This document shows, piece after piece, positions 9,309 to 18,540 of a stretch of 64,000 nucleotides of DNA (positions within the stretch are counted from its first letter, which is position 1; each line of letters opens with the position of its first letter). The stretch is from Streptomyces albireticuli. GTDB taxonomy: Bacteria > Actinomycetota > Actinomycetes > Streptomycetales > Streptomycetaceae. The notes beneath the pieces were generated by a model that saw nothing but the letters and a program-made list of their open reading frames with translations, had not been told where the DNA came from and did not search any database. The DNA is taken from assembly GCF_021228125.1 (NCBI RefSeq), contig NZ_JAJQQS010000012.1, positions 62,001 through 126,000 of the forward strand, written 5' to 3'. Made by a program: the position numbers and the translations under genes.

Positions 9309-11084
9309 TCATTTGACGACACCCAGCGAGGCGTAGTCGTAACGGCCGTTCCAGGCGTCGGCCGTGTAGACGTTGGTCAGTCGCGAGCTGCGCCAGATGA
9401 TGTTCTTCTCGTAGGTGAAGGGCAGGTACCAGGCGCCCTCCATGACCTTCTTGTTGGCCTCCTGGAAGATTTTTCCGGCCTTGGCCGGGTCGATCTCGGC
9501 GATGGCGTCGTCGAAGAGCTTGTTGATCGCGGGGTCGTTGAGCTCGGGGTAGTTCTGGTTGCCGCTCTGCTGAATGAAGCGGCCGTCCGCGATCGGCTGG
9601 AGGAAGCCCTGGCCGCTGGCGAAGTCGGCGCCCCAGCCCATGATGATGATCCCGTAGTTCTTGGCCTTGACGTTCTGCGGCGAGCCGATGATGCCGGTGG
9701 ACTGGGCGCCGTCGTACTTGTCGATCTGCGCCTCGATGCCGATGGCCTTCAGGGACGCCTGGAGGGACTCGGCGGTGGCCACCTCGGCGAGCTTGTTGTT
9801 GCGGACCGCGATCGTGGTCGAGAAGCCGTTCGGCTTGCCGCAGGCCTTCAGCTCCTCCTTGGCCTTGGCGATGTCGGGCTTGCCCTGCTTGAGCTTGTAC
9901 GGGTCGTAGGACTCGTCGAAGCCCACGACGGCCGGCGGCAGCATGCTGAGGCCGATGTCACCGCCCGCCTGGGGGCCGCCGCGCGCGGTCTGGAGCGAGG
10001 TGTGGTCCGCGCCGTAGATGACCGCCTTGCGGCAGTGCTCGTTGTCGAACGGCGCCACGGTCTTGGGGAAGGCCGCGTAGCGGATGAATCCGGTCTGCGG
10101 GTTGTCGACGTTGCCCTTGTGGGCCTTGAGGGCCTTCTGGCGGCCCGCCGAGCCCATGCCCGTCGCGTTGATGTCGAGGTCGTAGTCACCGGCGAGCAGC
10201 CGGCTGTCCATGTCCTCGGCGTTGGTGATCAGGGTGAGGGAGATCTTGTCCGGCAGGGCCTTGCGGACCGGGTCGGAGGCCTTGTCCCACTTGTCGTTGC
10301 GGACCAGCTCCAGGCCCTTGTTCGGACCGTACGAGACGAACTTGTACGGGCCGCTGGAGAACGGCTTGAGGCCGTAGCGCTCCGCGGTGTCCTTGTCCGG
10401 GCGCACCGGGGCGGCCGCGGGCAGCGCCAGCATCTGGAGGAAGTCGCCGTTGGGTTTGGGCAGTTTGAAGACGATCGTCTTCTCGTCGGGCGTCTCGATC
10501 GCCTTCAGGCCCAGCTTGTCCTTGCTCTGGTCCTTGTACGGGCCCTTGTACTCCTTGTCCGGGTCCAGGACCTGCATCAGCCAGGTGGGGCCGCCGGAGA
10601 TCTTGTCCGTGGCCCAGGTGCGCTCGATGCCGTACTTGATGTGCTGGGCGGTGATGGGCTGCCCGTCCTCCCAGGTCAGACCGGGGCGGAGGGTGAAGGT
10701 GTAGGTCTTCTTGTCGTCCGAGATCTTGCCGGTGTCGGTGGCCATGTCCGGCACCACCGTGGTGCTCTCCGGGCCGGGGGCGGCCTTGGCGGTGACCAGG
10801 GTGCGGGTGTAGTAGCGGGCGAAGTCCCACATGAATCCGTAGTAACCGCGCTGCGGGTCCCAGGAGTCGGCGTCCTGCGTGCCGATGAACTTCAGCTCGC
10901 CGCCCTCCTTGTCCGAGGGCGAGGCCACCTTGCCGATGCCCGCGTTGAATCCCGCGGCCTTGCCGTCGCCGCCGCCGTCGTCCTTGCCGCCGCCACCGCC
11001 GCAGGCCGCGGTGGAGACCAGGGCCGCGACCACGAGGGCCGCCCCTGCGGCCGCCCTCCGCCTCGAAGTTCTCTGGGTTGTCAC
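9309..11084 (-). CDS. oligopeptide-binding lipoprotein (SBP family 5)
   Basis: A 591-aa ABC substrate-binding lipoprotein. The signal peptide (basic RTSRRR, hydrophobic AAAGAALVVAALV) ends in lipobox STAAC, with the cysteine at about residue 28. The mature part opens with a Gly/Lys/Asp-rich linker and then the family 5 fold (GGELKFIGTQDADSWDP, YTFTLRPGLTWEDGQPI). It would capture peptides outside the membrane for the linked permeases. The start is GTG 11084 with GGAGGTC about 9 bases upstream. It sits between the two permease genes rather than first, and a strong hairpin follows it. Confidence 0.94.
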   Translation of the reverse strand: MTTQRTSRRRAAAGAALVVAALVSTAACGGGGGKDDGGGDGKAAGFNAGIGKVASPSDKEGGELKFIGTQDADSWDPQRGYYGFMWDFARYYTRTLVTAKAAPGPESTTVVPDMATDTGKISDDKKTYTFTLRPGLTWEDGQPITAQHIKYGIERTWATDKISGGPTWLMQVLDPDKEYKGPYKDQSKDKLGLKAIETPDEKTIVFKLPKPNGDFLQMLALPAAAPVRPDKDTAERYGLKPFSSGPYKFVSYGPNKGLELVRNDKWDKASDPVRKALPDKISLTLITNAEDMDSRLLAGDYDLDINATGMGSAGRQKALKAHKGNVDNPQTGFIRYAAFPKTVAPFDNEHCRKAVIYGADHTSLQTARGGPQAGGDIGLSMLPPAVVGFDESYDPYKLKQGKPDIAKAKEELKACGKPNGFSTTIAVRNNKLAEVATAESLQASLKAIGIEAQIDKYDGAQSTGIIGSPQNVKAKNYGIIIMGWGADFASGQGFLQPIADGRFIQQSGNQNYPELNDPAINKLFDDAIAEIDPAKAGKIFQEANKKVMEGAWYLPFTYEKNIIWRSSRLTNVYTADAWNGRYDYASLGVVK

Positions 11085-11207
11085 GATGCAGCGACCTCCG
11101 TGATCGACGCCGCCCGGGGAACGGGCCGGCGGTTCGGTAGACGGCCTCCTGACGGATCGACAGGGGCACTCTCATACGGGGGAGTTCAGGGCGTGTTACG
11201 GGCGTGA

Positions 11208-12203
11208 CTAACGGGAGCCCTTGGGGTCCAGGGCGTCCCGCACCCCGTCACCGAAGAGGTTGAACGCCAGGACGGTGACGAAGATGGCGAGACCCGGGAT
11301 GATCATGAACAGCGGGTCGGCCTCGTAGTGGTCGACGGCCCGGGAGAGCATGTCGCCCCAGGAGGCCGTGGGCGGCTTGACGCCCGTACCGAGGAAGCTG
11401 AGGGCGGCCTCGGTGAGCACATTGGTGGGGATCATCAGCGTGGTGTAGACGGTGATCGGCGCGACCAGGTTGGGCAGCAGCTCCCGGAGCAGGATGTAGC
11501 CCCGCCCGGCGCCCAGGCTGCGCGCGGCCTCCACGTACTCCCGCTCTCTGAGCGAGAGCGTCTGGCCGCGCACGATGCGCCCGATGTAGGGCCAGCCGAA
11601 GAAGCCGATCACCACGATCAGCACCCCCATGCGGACGCCCGAACCCGTCAGCCCCCAGAGGGAGTCGGGGACGACGGAGACCAGCGCGATGATGAAGAGC
11701 AGCTGGGGGAAGGCCAGCAGCAGGTCCATGAGGCGGCTGACGACCGTGTCCACCCAGCCCCCGAAGAAGCCCGCGACGATCCCGAACAGCGTGCCCAGGA
11801 CGACCGCGACGACCGCCGCGAGGAAGGCGACGAGCAGCGAGACCCGCGCCCCGTAGACGATGCGGCTGAACACGTCGCGCCCGTTGCGTGGTTCGACGCC
11901 CAGGAGGAAGTCCGAGTTGATGCCGCCCCAGGAGCCCTTGGGCACGCTGAACAGCGGGTCGATCTCCTCCTCGTGGAACTCGTTCGGCGGGTGCCCGAGG
12001 ACGCTCACGATCAGCGGCGCGAAGACCGCGACCAGGATCAGCAGCAGGACGACGACCCCGCCGGCCAGCGCCAGCTTGTCGCGCTTGAGGCGGATCCAGG
12101 CGATGCGCCAGGGGGAGCGGCCCTCGATGGCCTCGGCCGGGGCGCCGGCGGTGACATCGACGGCCGCGGTCTCCGCGCCCGTGTCGTGCAGTGGTGCCGT
12201 CAT
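11208..12203 (-). CDS. oligopeptide/dipeptide ABC transporter permease (DppC/OppC type)
   Basis: A 331-aa permease with the C-subunit N-terminus (RSPWRIAWIRLKRDKLALAG), about six membrane segments and the ATPase-contacting loop REREYVEAARSLGAG (about 219-233). It ends with the common GDGVRDALDPKGSR. ATG 12203 is preferred on family length. A GAGGGG sits farther upstream than usual, and an in-frame ATG at 12257 is the alternative. It is the first gene of the five-gene importer operon, which runs from here to 6033. Confidence 0.92.
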   Translation of the reverse strand: MTAPLHDTGAETAAVDVTAGAPAEAIEGRSPWRIAWIRLKRDKLALAGGVVVLLLILVAVFAPLIVSVLGHPPNEFHEEEIDPLFSVPKGSWGGINSDFLLGVEPRNGRDVFSRIVYGARVSLLVAFLAAVVAVVLGTLFGIVAGFFGGWVDTVVSRLMDLLLAFPQLLFIIALVSVVPDSLWGLTGSGVRMGVLIVVIGFFGWPYIGRIVRGQTLSLREREYVEAARSLGAGRGYILLRELLPNLVAPITVYTTLMIPTNVLTEAALSFLGTGVKPPTASWGDMLSRAVDHYEADPLFMIIPGLAIFVTVLAFNLFGDGVRDALDPKGSR

Positions 12204-12641
12204 CGTCTGGAGGACCCCTCTCGGCCGGTGCTGGCCGGCCCGACGCCCAGCGCGCATGCGACTGGTTCACATCACTGGTGCGAAAGGTGCGATGGTGCGG
12301 TGCGTACACGCGGAGCAGGTCGTACAGAGGACCGGAGGTCCTTGTGGGCGGGAGTCTTCAACGGCCCCGCGATCACCCGCCAGCCCTCATTCACAAAGGA
12401 TGCGCAACCGTGATGTGCGGAGAGGGCTTCCGTTATCTGGACAGCGCGGATCCGTCGGCGGGCCGGCCGACGGGCCCCCGACCGGCCCCGGACCGGCCGC
12501 TGACGAGCCGCCACCGAGCCCCCGACGAGCCGCTGCCGAAGCCCCGACGAGCCGCTGCCGAGCCCCCGGCGAGCCTTTTCCGGGCCGCCGCCGCGCCCCT
12601 GACGCTCCGTGGACGGAGGGTGGACGGCGGATACGCGCCGG
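12204..12641. other. 438-base gap upstream of the peptide importer, with a 22-bp tandem repeat
   Basis: No gene is supported. On the reverse strand this is the leader and promoter region of the importer. At about 12480-12576 there is an exact-period tandem repeat: GACGAGCCG recurs at 12502, 12524 and 12546, and a variant at 12568, always 22 bases apart, inside longer similar units. The stretch around 12260-12440 is less GC-rich and is the best place for a promoter, but no clear -35/-10 pair stands out. Confidence 0.5.
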
Positions 12642-13433
12642 TCAGTACGCGCCGGTGCGGCCGCCGCCCTGGGGTGGGTAGCCGTAGCCGGCCGCCGGGG
12701 CGGGCGCGCCGCCGCCGTAGGCGTCGCGGTCGAAGAAGGGGCGGGCGTTGGCGCGCATCCACATCGCGACGGGGTCGTGCTCGTCGGACATCGCGACCGT
12801 GGACACCGGCAGCCCCTCCGGCACCGCGCCGACCGACTGCCGCATCATCGACCGCACCGATTCCACGGCGGCCGGGGAGGTGTCGTAGAGGTCGAGCCCG
12901 ATCGCCAGGTACGGGCTGCCCAGGGAGGGCTGCACCCAGGCGCGGCGCAGCGCCCGGACCGCGGGCGTGCGGTGGGCGTTCTGCCCGAGCAGGGCGTAGA
13001 ACTGCGGGATCTCTATCGCGGGCTCGCTCAGCAGGAGCGGGCCGGCCGGCAGCCGGTCCATGCCGGCGGCGATCCGCCGCAGGTCGAGCCAGGGCACGCC
13101 GACGCCGCCGCCGGGGGCGTGCGGGTTGAGCCACAGGCCCCAGCGGCCGGGGTAGAGGGAGGTGGCGACGGCGTGGCCGGAGATCACCTCATGGGCGCGG
13201 TTCCAGCCGCTGGCGGCGAGCTCCTGCGCGGAGGTCACGCACGGGGCGTAGCCGAGGCCGTCGACCTCCATGTTGCCGTACTGGGCGTCGGGCGCTCCGG
13301 ACTGCCCGTGCCAGAGCAGCATCCAGACGGTGCCCTCGGCGAGGGCCCTCAGCAGGCCCTCGTACGCGTCGTACCGGCCGGGCGCCACTTGGCGCAGCAT
13401 CTGCTCCACGCCGCTCTCCGCGCCCGCGCTCAC
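12642..13433 (-). CDS. SseB-like protein (second of a pair)
   Basis: A 263-aa soluble protein with features of the SseB (enhanced serine sensitivity) family. The N-terminal part, VEQMLRQVAPGRYDAYEGLLRALAEG, is followed by a segment of the kind seen in SseB, and the C-terminal third (SLGSPYLAIGLDLYD, about 160-175) matches the family C-terminal domain. The same C-terminal pattern, ending in FFDRD, occurs in the upstream neighbour, so the two are likely diverged duplicates. The start chosen is GTG 13433, preceded by GAAGAGG. The protein ends in a Gly/Pro/Tyr-rich tail. Its molecular role is unknown. Confidence 0.75.
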   Translation of the reverse strand: MSAGAESGVEQMLRQVAPGRYDAYEGLLRALAEGTVWMLLWHGQSGAPDAQYGNMEVDGLGYAPCVTSAQELAASGWNRAHEVISGHAVATSLYPGRWGLWLNPHAPGGGVGVPWLDLRRIAAGMDRLPAGPLLLSEPAIEIPQFYALLGQNAHRTPAVRALRRAWVQPSLGSPYLAIGLDLYDTSPAAVESVRSMMRQSVGAVPEGLPVSTVAMSDEHDPVAMWMRANARPFFDRDAYGGGAPAPAAGYGYPPQGGGRTGAY

Positions 13434-13544
13434 CTGGGTCCGCCTCTTCTCTCGGCCGTCTCTCCACCGCAGCGGGGCACGCCGACGCACCCCCTGCGGT
13501 CATCCAACCAGCTTACGAGCCCGCGGCGGCGAGCAGGAGAGGAG

Positions 13545-14369
13545 TCACAGGTCACGGTCGTAGAACGGGCGGATCCGGGAGCGCATCCGGTCGGTGACCG
13601 GGTCCTGCGCCACGTCGAGGAAGACGAGCTGGACGGGCCAGGGCACGGGCACGGCGCCGAGGGCGCGGCCGAGGGCGTCCATGACGGCGCCGCGGCTGCC
13701 CGGGTCGGGCAGGTCGAGCTCGACGCCGACGAAGAGGGCCGGGGCGCCGCCCTCGACGCTGGCGAGGGCGCGACGCGCGGTCCGGACGACCCGGGCGGCG
13801 GCGAACTCCAGGCCGGCGGCGGCGAGGAAGGCGGTGGGCTCGTCCTGCCAGTCGGGCTCGAAGAGGCGGACCCGGCCGCCGGTGGCCCCTCCGCCATGCC
13901 CGTCCAAGGGGGTGCGGCCGGCCCGGCAGAGCGCGGCGACGGCGGGCGGCGGGAGGGGCACGCCGACGGCGCCCTCGGGGTTGACGACGATGCCGACCTG
14001 CGGCGGCAGGCCGCGGGCGAACTCGACGGCCGGGGCCACGGCGAAGGACATCCGGTCCCCGGCGACCCGCAGGAACTCGCCCTCGGAGCTGAAGACCGGG
14101 ACGAACGCCGCGCCGTCGAGCTCCACGGTCGGCAGGTCGAGGTCGGGGCTGGCGGGGCCGCCGCCGTTGGGCAGCGGGACCCAGACCTGGCTGCGGCCGA
14201 GCACCTCGACGATGCGGGGGCCGGCGTCGGGGACGCCGAGGGAGGCGGCTAGCACCGCTTCGAGCTCGTTGGCGGGCCACCCGGGGTGGGTGCCGCCGCT
14301 CGGGGCTCCGCCGGGGGTGCCGGCCGGGGTGCCGCCATGGGTGCCGTCGTACTGCTGGGGGATGCTCAT
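13545..14369 (-). CDS. SseB-like protein (first of a pair)
   Basis: A 274-aa soluble protein. After a Thr/Gly/Pro-rich N-terminus, an SseB-type domain covers about 30-150 (NELEAVLAASLG, VWVPLP, VPVFSSEGEFLRV), and a C-terminal domain includes GGAPALFVGVELDLPD and ends in PFYDRDL. Proteins of this name are linked by annotation to serine sensitivity, but no reaction is known. ATG 14369 is preferred; a TTG three codons upstream (14378) is possible. It lies 111 bases before its paralogue and close to the glycine/serine operon. Confidence 0.78.
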   Translation of the reverse strand: MSIPQQYDGTHGGTPAGTPGGAPSGGTHPGWPANELEAVLAASLGVPDAGPRIVEVLGRSQVWVPLPNGGGPASPDLDLPTVELDGAAFVPVFSSEGEFLRVAGDRMSFAVAPAVEFARGLPPQVGIVVNPEGAVGVPLPPPAVAALCRAGRTPLDGHGGGATGGRVRLFEPDWQDEPTAFLAAAGLEFAAARVVRTARRALASVEGGAPALFVGVELDLPDPGSRGAVMDALGRALGAVPVPWPVQLVFLDVAQDPVTDRMRSRIRPFYDRDL

Positions 14370-14535
14370 CTCTTCCAACGCCGTTCAACCACCGTCTCGC
14401 CACGTCTTGTGCGGGCCGCAAGCGCACTTTAACGGGAGTGCCGTGGTCGCCGCCGCCGCAGGCGAGGACGTCCACGGGGCGTGATCGGTTGCGCGCCGCC
14501 ACCGGGACCTTCCGGCGGCATCCCAGGGGGCTCCC

Positions 14536-15252
14536 TCAGCCCGCTCCCTCCGGAAAAGGGCGAACCTCCTCGAACGCGATCCGTCGCAGCGTGTCCGCCG
14601 CCTCCCGGTCGAGCACCACCGCGGACGCCGTCCCCCACGGCAGCCGGCCCGCCGCCGCCTCCGCCACCAGGCGGGACATCGCCCTCCGGTGGCGGCCGAA
14701 GGCGCGCGGGGAGACCCGGCGGCCGCGGGCGGCCTGGCCGGCGAGGGCCGTACCGGGGGCGACGTCCAGCAGCAGGAGGTGGACGGCGCGGCCGCGCCGC
14801 CGCGCGTCCCGGGCCAGCCAGCGGCGCACCCAGCCGCGCTCACCGCAGTCGTGGACGACGGCGCTGGAGCCGGAGCGGAGGGCGCGGCGCAGGGCCGCGT
14901 AGTGGGCGAGGCGGGCGACGGGGCGGTAGAGCCCGTACGGCAGCCGGCCGGGCAGCCTGCGCTCCAGCCGCTCGCGGGAGTCCTGGGAGTCGACGCACCA
15001 CACCAGGCCGCCCCGGTCGTCGAGCGGTGGCACCACGCGCCGGATCAGCGTGGACTTCCCGCTGCCCGGCAGGCCGGAGACGATCAGCACGTCGCCCGGG
15101 GGGAAGCGCAGCTCCGCCCGGCCCGCGCCGTCGCGCAGATCGAGCACCCCGGCCCGGCCGCCGGGACCGCCCGGGTCGTCCCGTCCGTCGCGCGCCGGAC
15201 AGCCCCGTGGCGCGGGCTCCGCCCGTCTCACTCCAGCGCCCCGCGTCCCCAT
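14536..15252 (-). CDS. small P-loop ATP-binding protein (kinase-like)
   Basis: A 238-aa P-loop protein. The Walker A motif is GLPGSGKST at about 63-71, and LVWCVDSQDSRER, VVHDCGERGW and VHLLLLDVAPG are further nucleotide-fold strands. The layout resembles the zeta-toxin/AAA_33 kinase group, which phosphorylates small molecules, RNA or sugars, but nothing identifies the substrate. ATG 15252 has GGAGGG about nine bases upstream. It is divergent from the riboswitch-controlled gcvT operon, sharing a 160-base spacer. Upstream there is no antitoxin-like small gene, so a toxin role is not supported. Confidence 0.75.
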   Translation of the reverse strand: MGTRGAGVRRAEPAPRGCPARDGRDDPGGPGGRAGVLDLRDGAGRAELRFPPGDVLIVSGLPGSGKSTLIRRVVPPLDDRGGLVWCVDSQDSRERLERRLPGRLPYGLYRPVARLAHYAALRRALRSGSSAVVHDCGERGWVRRWLARDARRRGRAVHLLLLDVAPGTALAGQAARGRRVSPRAFGRHRRAMSRLVAEAAAGRLPWGTASAVVLDREAADTLRRIAFEEVRPFPEGAG

Positions 15253-15412
15253 GACGTTCGCCCTCCCCCGGTCCGGTCCCTGCCCCCTACCCACGAAATG
15301 TAAAGAAAAGGTAATGCAATTAAGAGGGCCGTGAGCAGTCTTTCGCGGGCCGGTCCATGCAATGATGTGCGCGCCAAGCGCATACCAACTGCATACCGGC
15401 CGCTCGAATCCG

Positions 15413-15617
15413 CGCGGGAGAGTTCCAGCCGTCCCGTGCTGGACGCCGAAGGAGCAAGTTCCTCCCTTGAATCTCTCAGGCCCCGTACCGCGTGGGTGAG
15501 GCAGATCTGAAAAGCGGGCCGCCGTGTGCGGCCCCACCCAAGGTGCAAGCCGGGGCCCCGCGTGTCGACGCGGCTCCGGTGAACCTCTCAGGTTCCGATG
15601 ACAGATGGGGAGGACGT
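15413..15617 (+). promoter_or_regulatory. tandem glycine riboswitch controlling gcvT-gcvH-glyA(-sdaA)
   Basis: Two glycine aptamers in series precede gcvT. Aptamer 1 opens with GCGGGAGAGTTCC and contains GCCGAAGGAGCAA and ATCTCTCAGGCC (about 15413-15500). Aptamer 2 contains CCCAAGGTGCAAGCC and AACCTCTCAGGTTCC and closes with ACAGATGGGGAGG (to about 15617). These match the known glycine-aptamer cores. In this family, glycine binding turns on glycine-degrading genes. The gcvT start codon is only 30 bases downstream, so the switch may act on translation as much as on termination. Confidence 0.93.
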
Positions 15618-15646
15618 CCTCACCGCCATGCCTGGGAGCCCACACC

Positions 15647-16771
15647 ATGACCGACGCCCCTCGCCGTACGGCCCTCGACGCGCTGCACCGCACGCTCGGC
15701 GCCACCATGACCGACTTCGCCGGCTGGGACATGCCCCTGCGGTACGGCAGCGAGCGTGACGAGCACGTCGCGGTCCGCACCCGCGCCGGCCTCTTCGACC
15801 TCTCCCACATGGGCGAGATCACCCTCACCGGCCCGCAGGCCGGCCAGGCCCTCGACTTCGCGCTCGTCGGCAACCTCTCCGCGCTGGCCGTCGGCCGCGC
15901 CCGCTACACCATGATCTGCGAGGCCGGCGGCGGCATCCTGGACGACCTGATCGTCTACCGGCTGGCCGAGCAGGAGTACATGGTCGTCGCCAACGCCTCC
16001 AACGCCCAGGTGGTGCTGGACGCCCTGACCGAGCGCGCCGCCGGCTTCGAGACCGAGGTGCGCGACGACCGGGAGAACTACGCGCTGCTCGCCGTCCAGG
16101 GCCCCGAGGCCCCGGGCATCCTGAAGTCCCTCACCGACGCCGACCTGGACGGGCTGAAGTACTACGCGGGCCTGCCGGGCACCGTCGCGGGCGTCCCGGC
16201 GCTGATCGCCCGTACGGGTTACACCGGCGAGGACGGCTTCGAGCTGTTCGTCGCGCCGGGCGACGCCGAGCGGCTGTGGCGGGCGCTGACCGACGCCGGC
16301 ACCGGCGCGGGCCTGGTGCCCTGCGGCCTCTCCTGCCGCGACACGCTGCGCCTGGAGGCGGGCATGCCGCTGTACGGGCACGAGCTGACGACCGCGACCA
16401 CGCCCTTCGACGCGGGCCTGGGCCGGGTGGTGAAGTTCGACAAGACCACGAACGACGGCGACTTCGTCGGCCGGGAGGCCCTCGCGGCCGCCGCCGAGCG
16501 CGCCGCGACCGCCCCGCCGCGCAAGCTGGTCGGACTGATCGCCGAGGGCCGCCGGGTGCCGCGCGCGGGGTTCTCCGTGGTCGCGGACGGCGCGGTGGTG
16601 GGCGAGGTCACGTCCGGCGCCCCCTCCCCCACCCTCGGCAAGCCGATCGCCATCGCGTATGTCGACGCCGCGCACGCCGCGCCCGGTACAAAGGGTGTGT
16701 CCGTGGACATTCGCGGCAGCCATGAGCCTTACGAGGTCGTCGCCCTGCCCTTCTACAAGCGCGAGCGCTGA
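15647..16771 (+). CDS. gcvT: glycine cleavage system T protein (aminomethyltransferase)
   Basis: A 374-aa, tetrahydrofolate-dependent enzyme that releases ammonia from the aminomethyl-lipoyl H protein and forms methylene-THF. Family marks are HRTLGATMTDFAGWDMPLRYG near the N-terminus, FDLSHMGEI (about 47-55), GYTGEDGFE (about 192-200) and RDTLRLEAGMPLYGHEL (about 230-246), plus the C-terminal SGAPSPTLGKPIA. ATG 15647 has GGGAG about eight bases upstream; longer in-frame starts fall inside the riboswitch. It is the first gene after the glycine riboswitch. gcvP is not in this window. Confidence 0.97.
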   Translation: MTDAPRRTALDALHRTLGATMTDFAGWDMPLRYGSERDEHVAVRTRAGLFDLSHMGEITLTGPQAGQALDFALVGNLSALAVGRARYTMICEAGGGILDDLIVYRLAEQEYMVVANASNAQVVLDALTERAAGFETEVRDDRENYALLAVQGPEAPGILKSLTDADLDGLKYYAGLPGTVAGVPALIARTGYTGEDGFELFVAPGDAERLWRALTDAGTGAGLVPCGLSCRDTLRLEAGMPLYGHELTTATTPFDAGLGRVVKFDKTTNDGDFVGREALAAAAERAATAPPRKLVGLIAEGRRVPRAGFSVVADGAVVGEVTSGAPSPTLGKPIAIAYVDAAHAAPGTKGVSVDIRGSHEPYEVVALPFYKRER

Positions 16772-16837
16772 CCCCTTCCGTCCCACCTGTCAAGACCCGT
16801 TGCACAAGCACCCACGCGCATCCAGGAGAATCAAGCC

Positions 16838-17215
16838 ATGAGCAACCCCCAGCAGCTGCGCTACAGCAAGGAGCACGAGTGGCTGTCGGCCGCCGAGGAC
16901 GGCGTGGCGACGGTCGGAATCACCGAGTTCGCGGCGAGCTCGCTCGGTGACGTGGTCTTCGCCCAGCTCCCGGCGGTCGGCGACACGGTCACCGCGGGCG
17001 AGTCCTGTGGCGAGCTGGAGTCGACCAAGTCGGTCAGCGACCTGTTCGCACCGGTGACCGGTGAGGTCACCGAGGCCAACCAGGACGTCGTGGACGACCC
17101 CTCGCTGGTGAACTCCGCCCCCTTCGAGGGCGGCTGGCTGTTCAAGGTGAAGATCACGGACGAGCCGGACGAGCTGATGTCGGCCGACGAGTACACCGCC
17201 TTCACCGCAGGCTGA
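16838..17215 (+). CDS. gcvH: glycine cleavage system H protein (lipoyl carrier)
   Basis: A 125-aa lipoyl carrier that shuttles the aminomethyl group between the P, T and L proteins. The lipoylated lysine is K64 in GELESTKSVSDLFAPVTG. The N-terminal YSKEHEWL and C-terminal GGWLFKVK are family hallmarks. An AGGAG precedes ATG 16838. It lies 66 bases after gcvT and 38 before glyA in the riboswitch-controlled operon. Confidence 0.97.
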   Translation: MSNPQQLRYSKEHEWLSAAEDGVATVGITEFAASSLGDVVFAQLPAVGDTVTAGESCGELESTKSVSDLFAPVTGEVTEANQDVVDDPSLVNSAPFEGGWLFKVKITDEPDELMSADEYTAFTAG

Positions 17216-17253
17216 TCCCGCCCTCCTCCGCCCAGGAAGTCCAGGAAGAACTC

Positions 17254-18516
17254 ATGTCGCTTCTGAACAGCTCCCTCCATGAGCTCGACCCCGACGTCGC
17301 CGCCGCAGTCGACGCCGAACTCCACCGCCAGCAGTCCACCCTCGAAATGATCGCGTCGGAGAACTTCGCTCCGGTCGCCGTCATGGAGGCCCAGGGCTCG
17401 GTCCTCACCAACAAGTACGCCGAGGGCTACCCGGGCCGCCGCTACTACGGTGGCTGCGAGCACGTCGACGTCGTCGAGCAGATCGCCATCGACCGGATCA
17501 AGGCGCTCTTCGGCGCCGAGGCCGCGAACGTCCAGCCGCACTCCGGTGCGCAGGCCAACGCCGCCGCGATGTTCGCGCTGATCAAGCCCGGCGACACCAT
17601 CCTGGGCCTGAACCTCGCCCACGGCGGTCACCTGACCCACGGCATGAAGATCAACTTCTCCGGGAAGCTCTACAACGTGGTCGCGTACCACGTCGACGAG
17701 CAGACCAGCGTGGTCGACATGGACGAGGTCGAGCGCCTCGCCAAGGAGCACCGCCCGAAGCTGATCATCGCCGGCTGGTCGGCGTACCCGCGTCAGCTGG
17801 ACTTCGCGGCCTTCCGCCGCATCGCGGACGAGGTCGGCGCGTACCTCATGGTCGACATGGCCCACTTCGCGGGCCTCGTCGCCGCGGGTCTGCACCCCAA
17901 CCCGGTGCCGCACGCCCACGTCGTCACCACGACCACCCACAAGACGCTGGGCGGCCCGCGCGGTGGTGTGATCCTCTCCACGGCGGAGCTCGCCAAGAAG
18001 ATCAACTCTGCCGTCTTCCCCGGTCAGCAGGGTGGTCCGCTGGAGCATGTGATCGCCGCCAAGGCCGTTTCCTTCAAGGTCGCGGCCAGCGAGGAGTTCA
18101 AGGAGCGCCAGCAGCGTACGCTGGAGGGCGCCAGGCTCCTCGCGGAGCGCCTGGTGCAGCCGGACGTGGCCGAGGCGGGCGTCTCCGTCCTCTCCGGCGG
18201 CACGGACGTGCACCTGGTCCTCGTGGACCTGCGCAACTCCGAGCTTGACGGTCAGCAGGCCGAGGACCGCCTCCACGAGGTCGGCATCACGGTCAACCGC
18301 AACGCCATCCCGAACGACCCGCGACCGCCGATGGTCACCTCGGGTCTGCGGATCGGCACGCCGGCGCTGGCCACCCGCGGCTTCCAGGCCGAGGACTTCC
18401 GTGAGGTCGCGGACATCATCGCCGAGGCGCTGAAGCCGTCCTACGACGTGGCGGCGCTGCGCGGCCGCGTCACCGCCCTGGCGGACAAGCACCCGCTGTA
18501 CGCCGGTCTGAAGTAA
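17254..18516 (+). CDS. glyA: serine hydroxymethyltransferase
   Basis: A 420-aa PLP enzyme that interconverts glycine plus methylene-THF and serine. The PLP lysine is K230 in VVTTTTHKTLGGPRGG, with further family motifs ENFAP, NKYAEGYPGRRYYGG (about 50-64) and PHSGAQANAA. An AGGAAG site precedes ATG 17254. In this operon it takes the methylene-THF made by the glycine cleavage system and turns a second glycine into serine, which SdaA can then deaminate. A strong hairpin follows its stop. Confidence 0.97.
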   Translation: MSLLNSSLHELDPDVAAAVDAELHRQQSTLEMIASENFAPVAVMEAQGSVLTNKYAEGYPGRRYYGGCEHVDVVEQIAIDRIKALFGAEAANVQPHSGAQANAAAMFALIKPGDTILGLNLAHGGHLTHGMKINFSGKLYNVVAYHVDEQTSVVDMDEVERLAKEHRPKLIIAGWSAYPRQLDFAAFRRIADEVGAYLMVDMAHFAGLVAAGLHPNPVPHAHVVTTTTHKTLGGPRGGVILSTAELAKKINSAVFPGQQGGPLEHVIAAKAVSFKVAASEEFKERQQRTLEGARLLAERLVQPDVAEAGVSVLSGGTDVHLVLVDLRNSELDGQQAEDRLHEVGITVNRNAIPNDPRPPMVTSGLRIGTPALATRGFQAEDFREVADIIAEALKPSYDVAALRGRVTALADKHPLYAGLK

Positions 18517-18540
18517 CAGAGCGGCACCGGATTCACCCGT

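Noticed and set aside
12480..12576. CRISPR array
   Set aside because: The 22-base units are contiguous similar repeats without unique spacers, and no cas gene is present.
14536..15252. Zeta-type toxin of a toxin-antitoxin pair
   Set aside because: Only the P-loop kinase look is shared; no small antitoxin gene is adjacent and the neighbours are housekeeping genes.
15605..15646. Longer N-terminus for gcvT
   Set aside because: The extra codons lie in the end of the second glycine aptamer and its linker; the ATG at 15647 has its own ribosome site and the family N-terminus.
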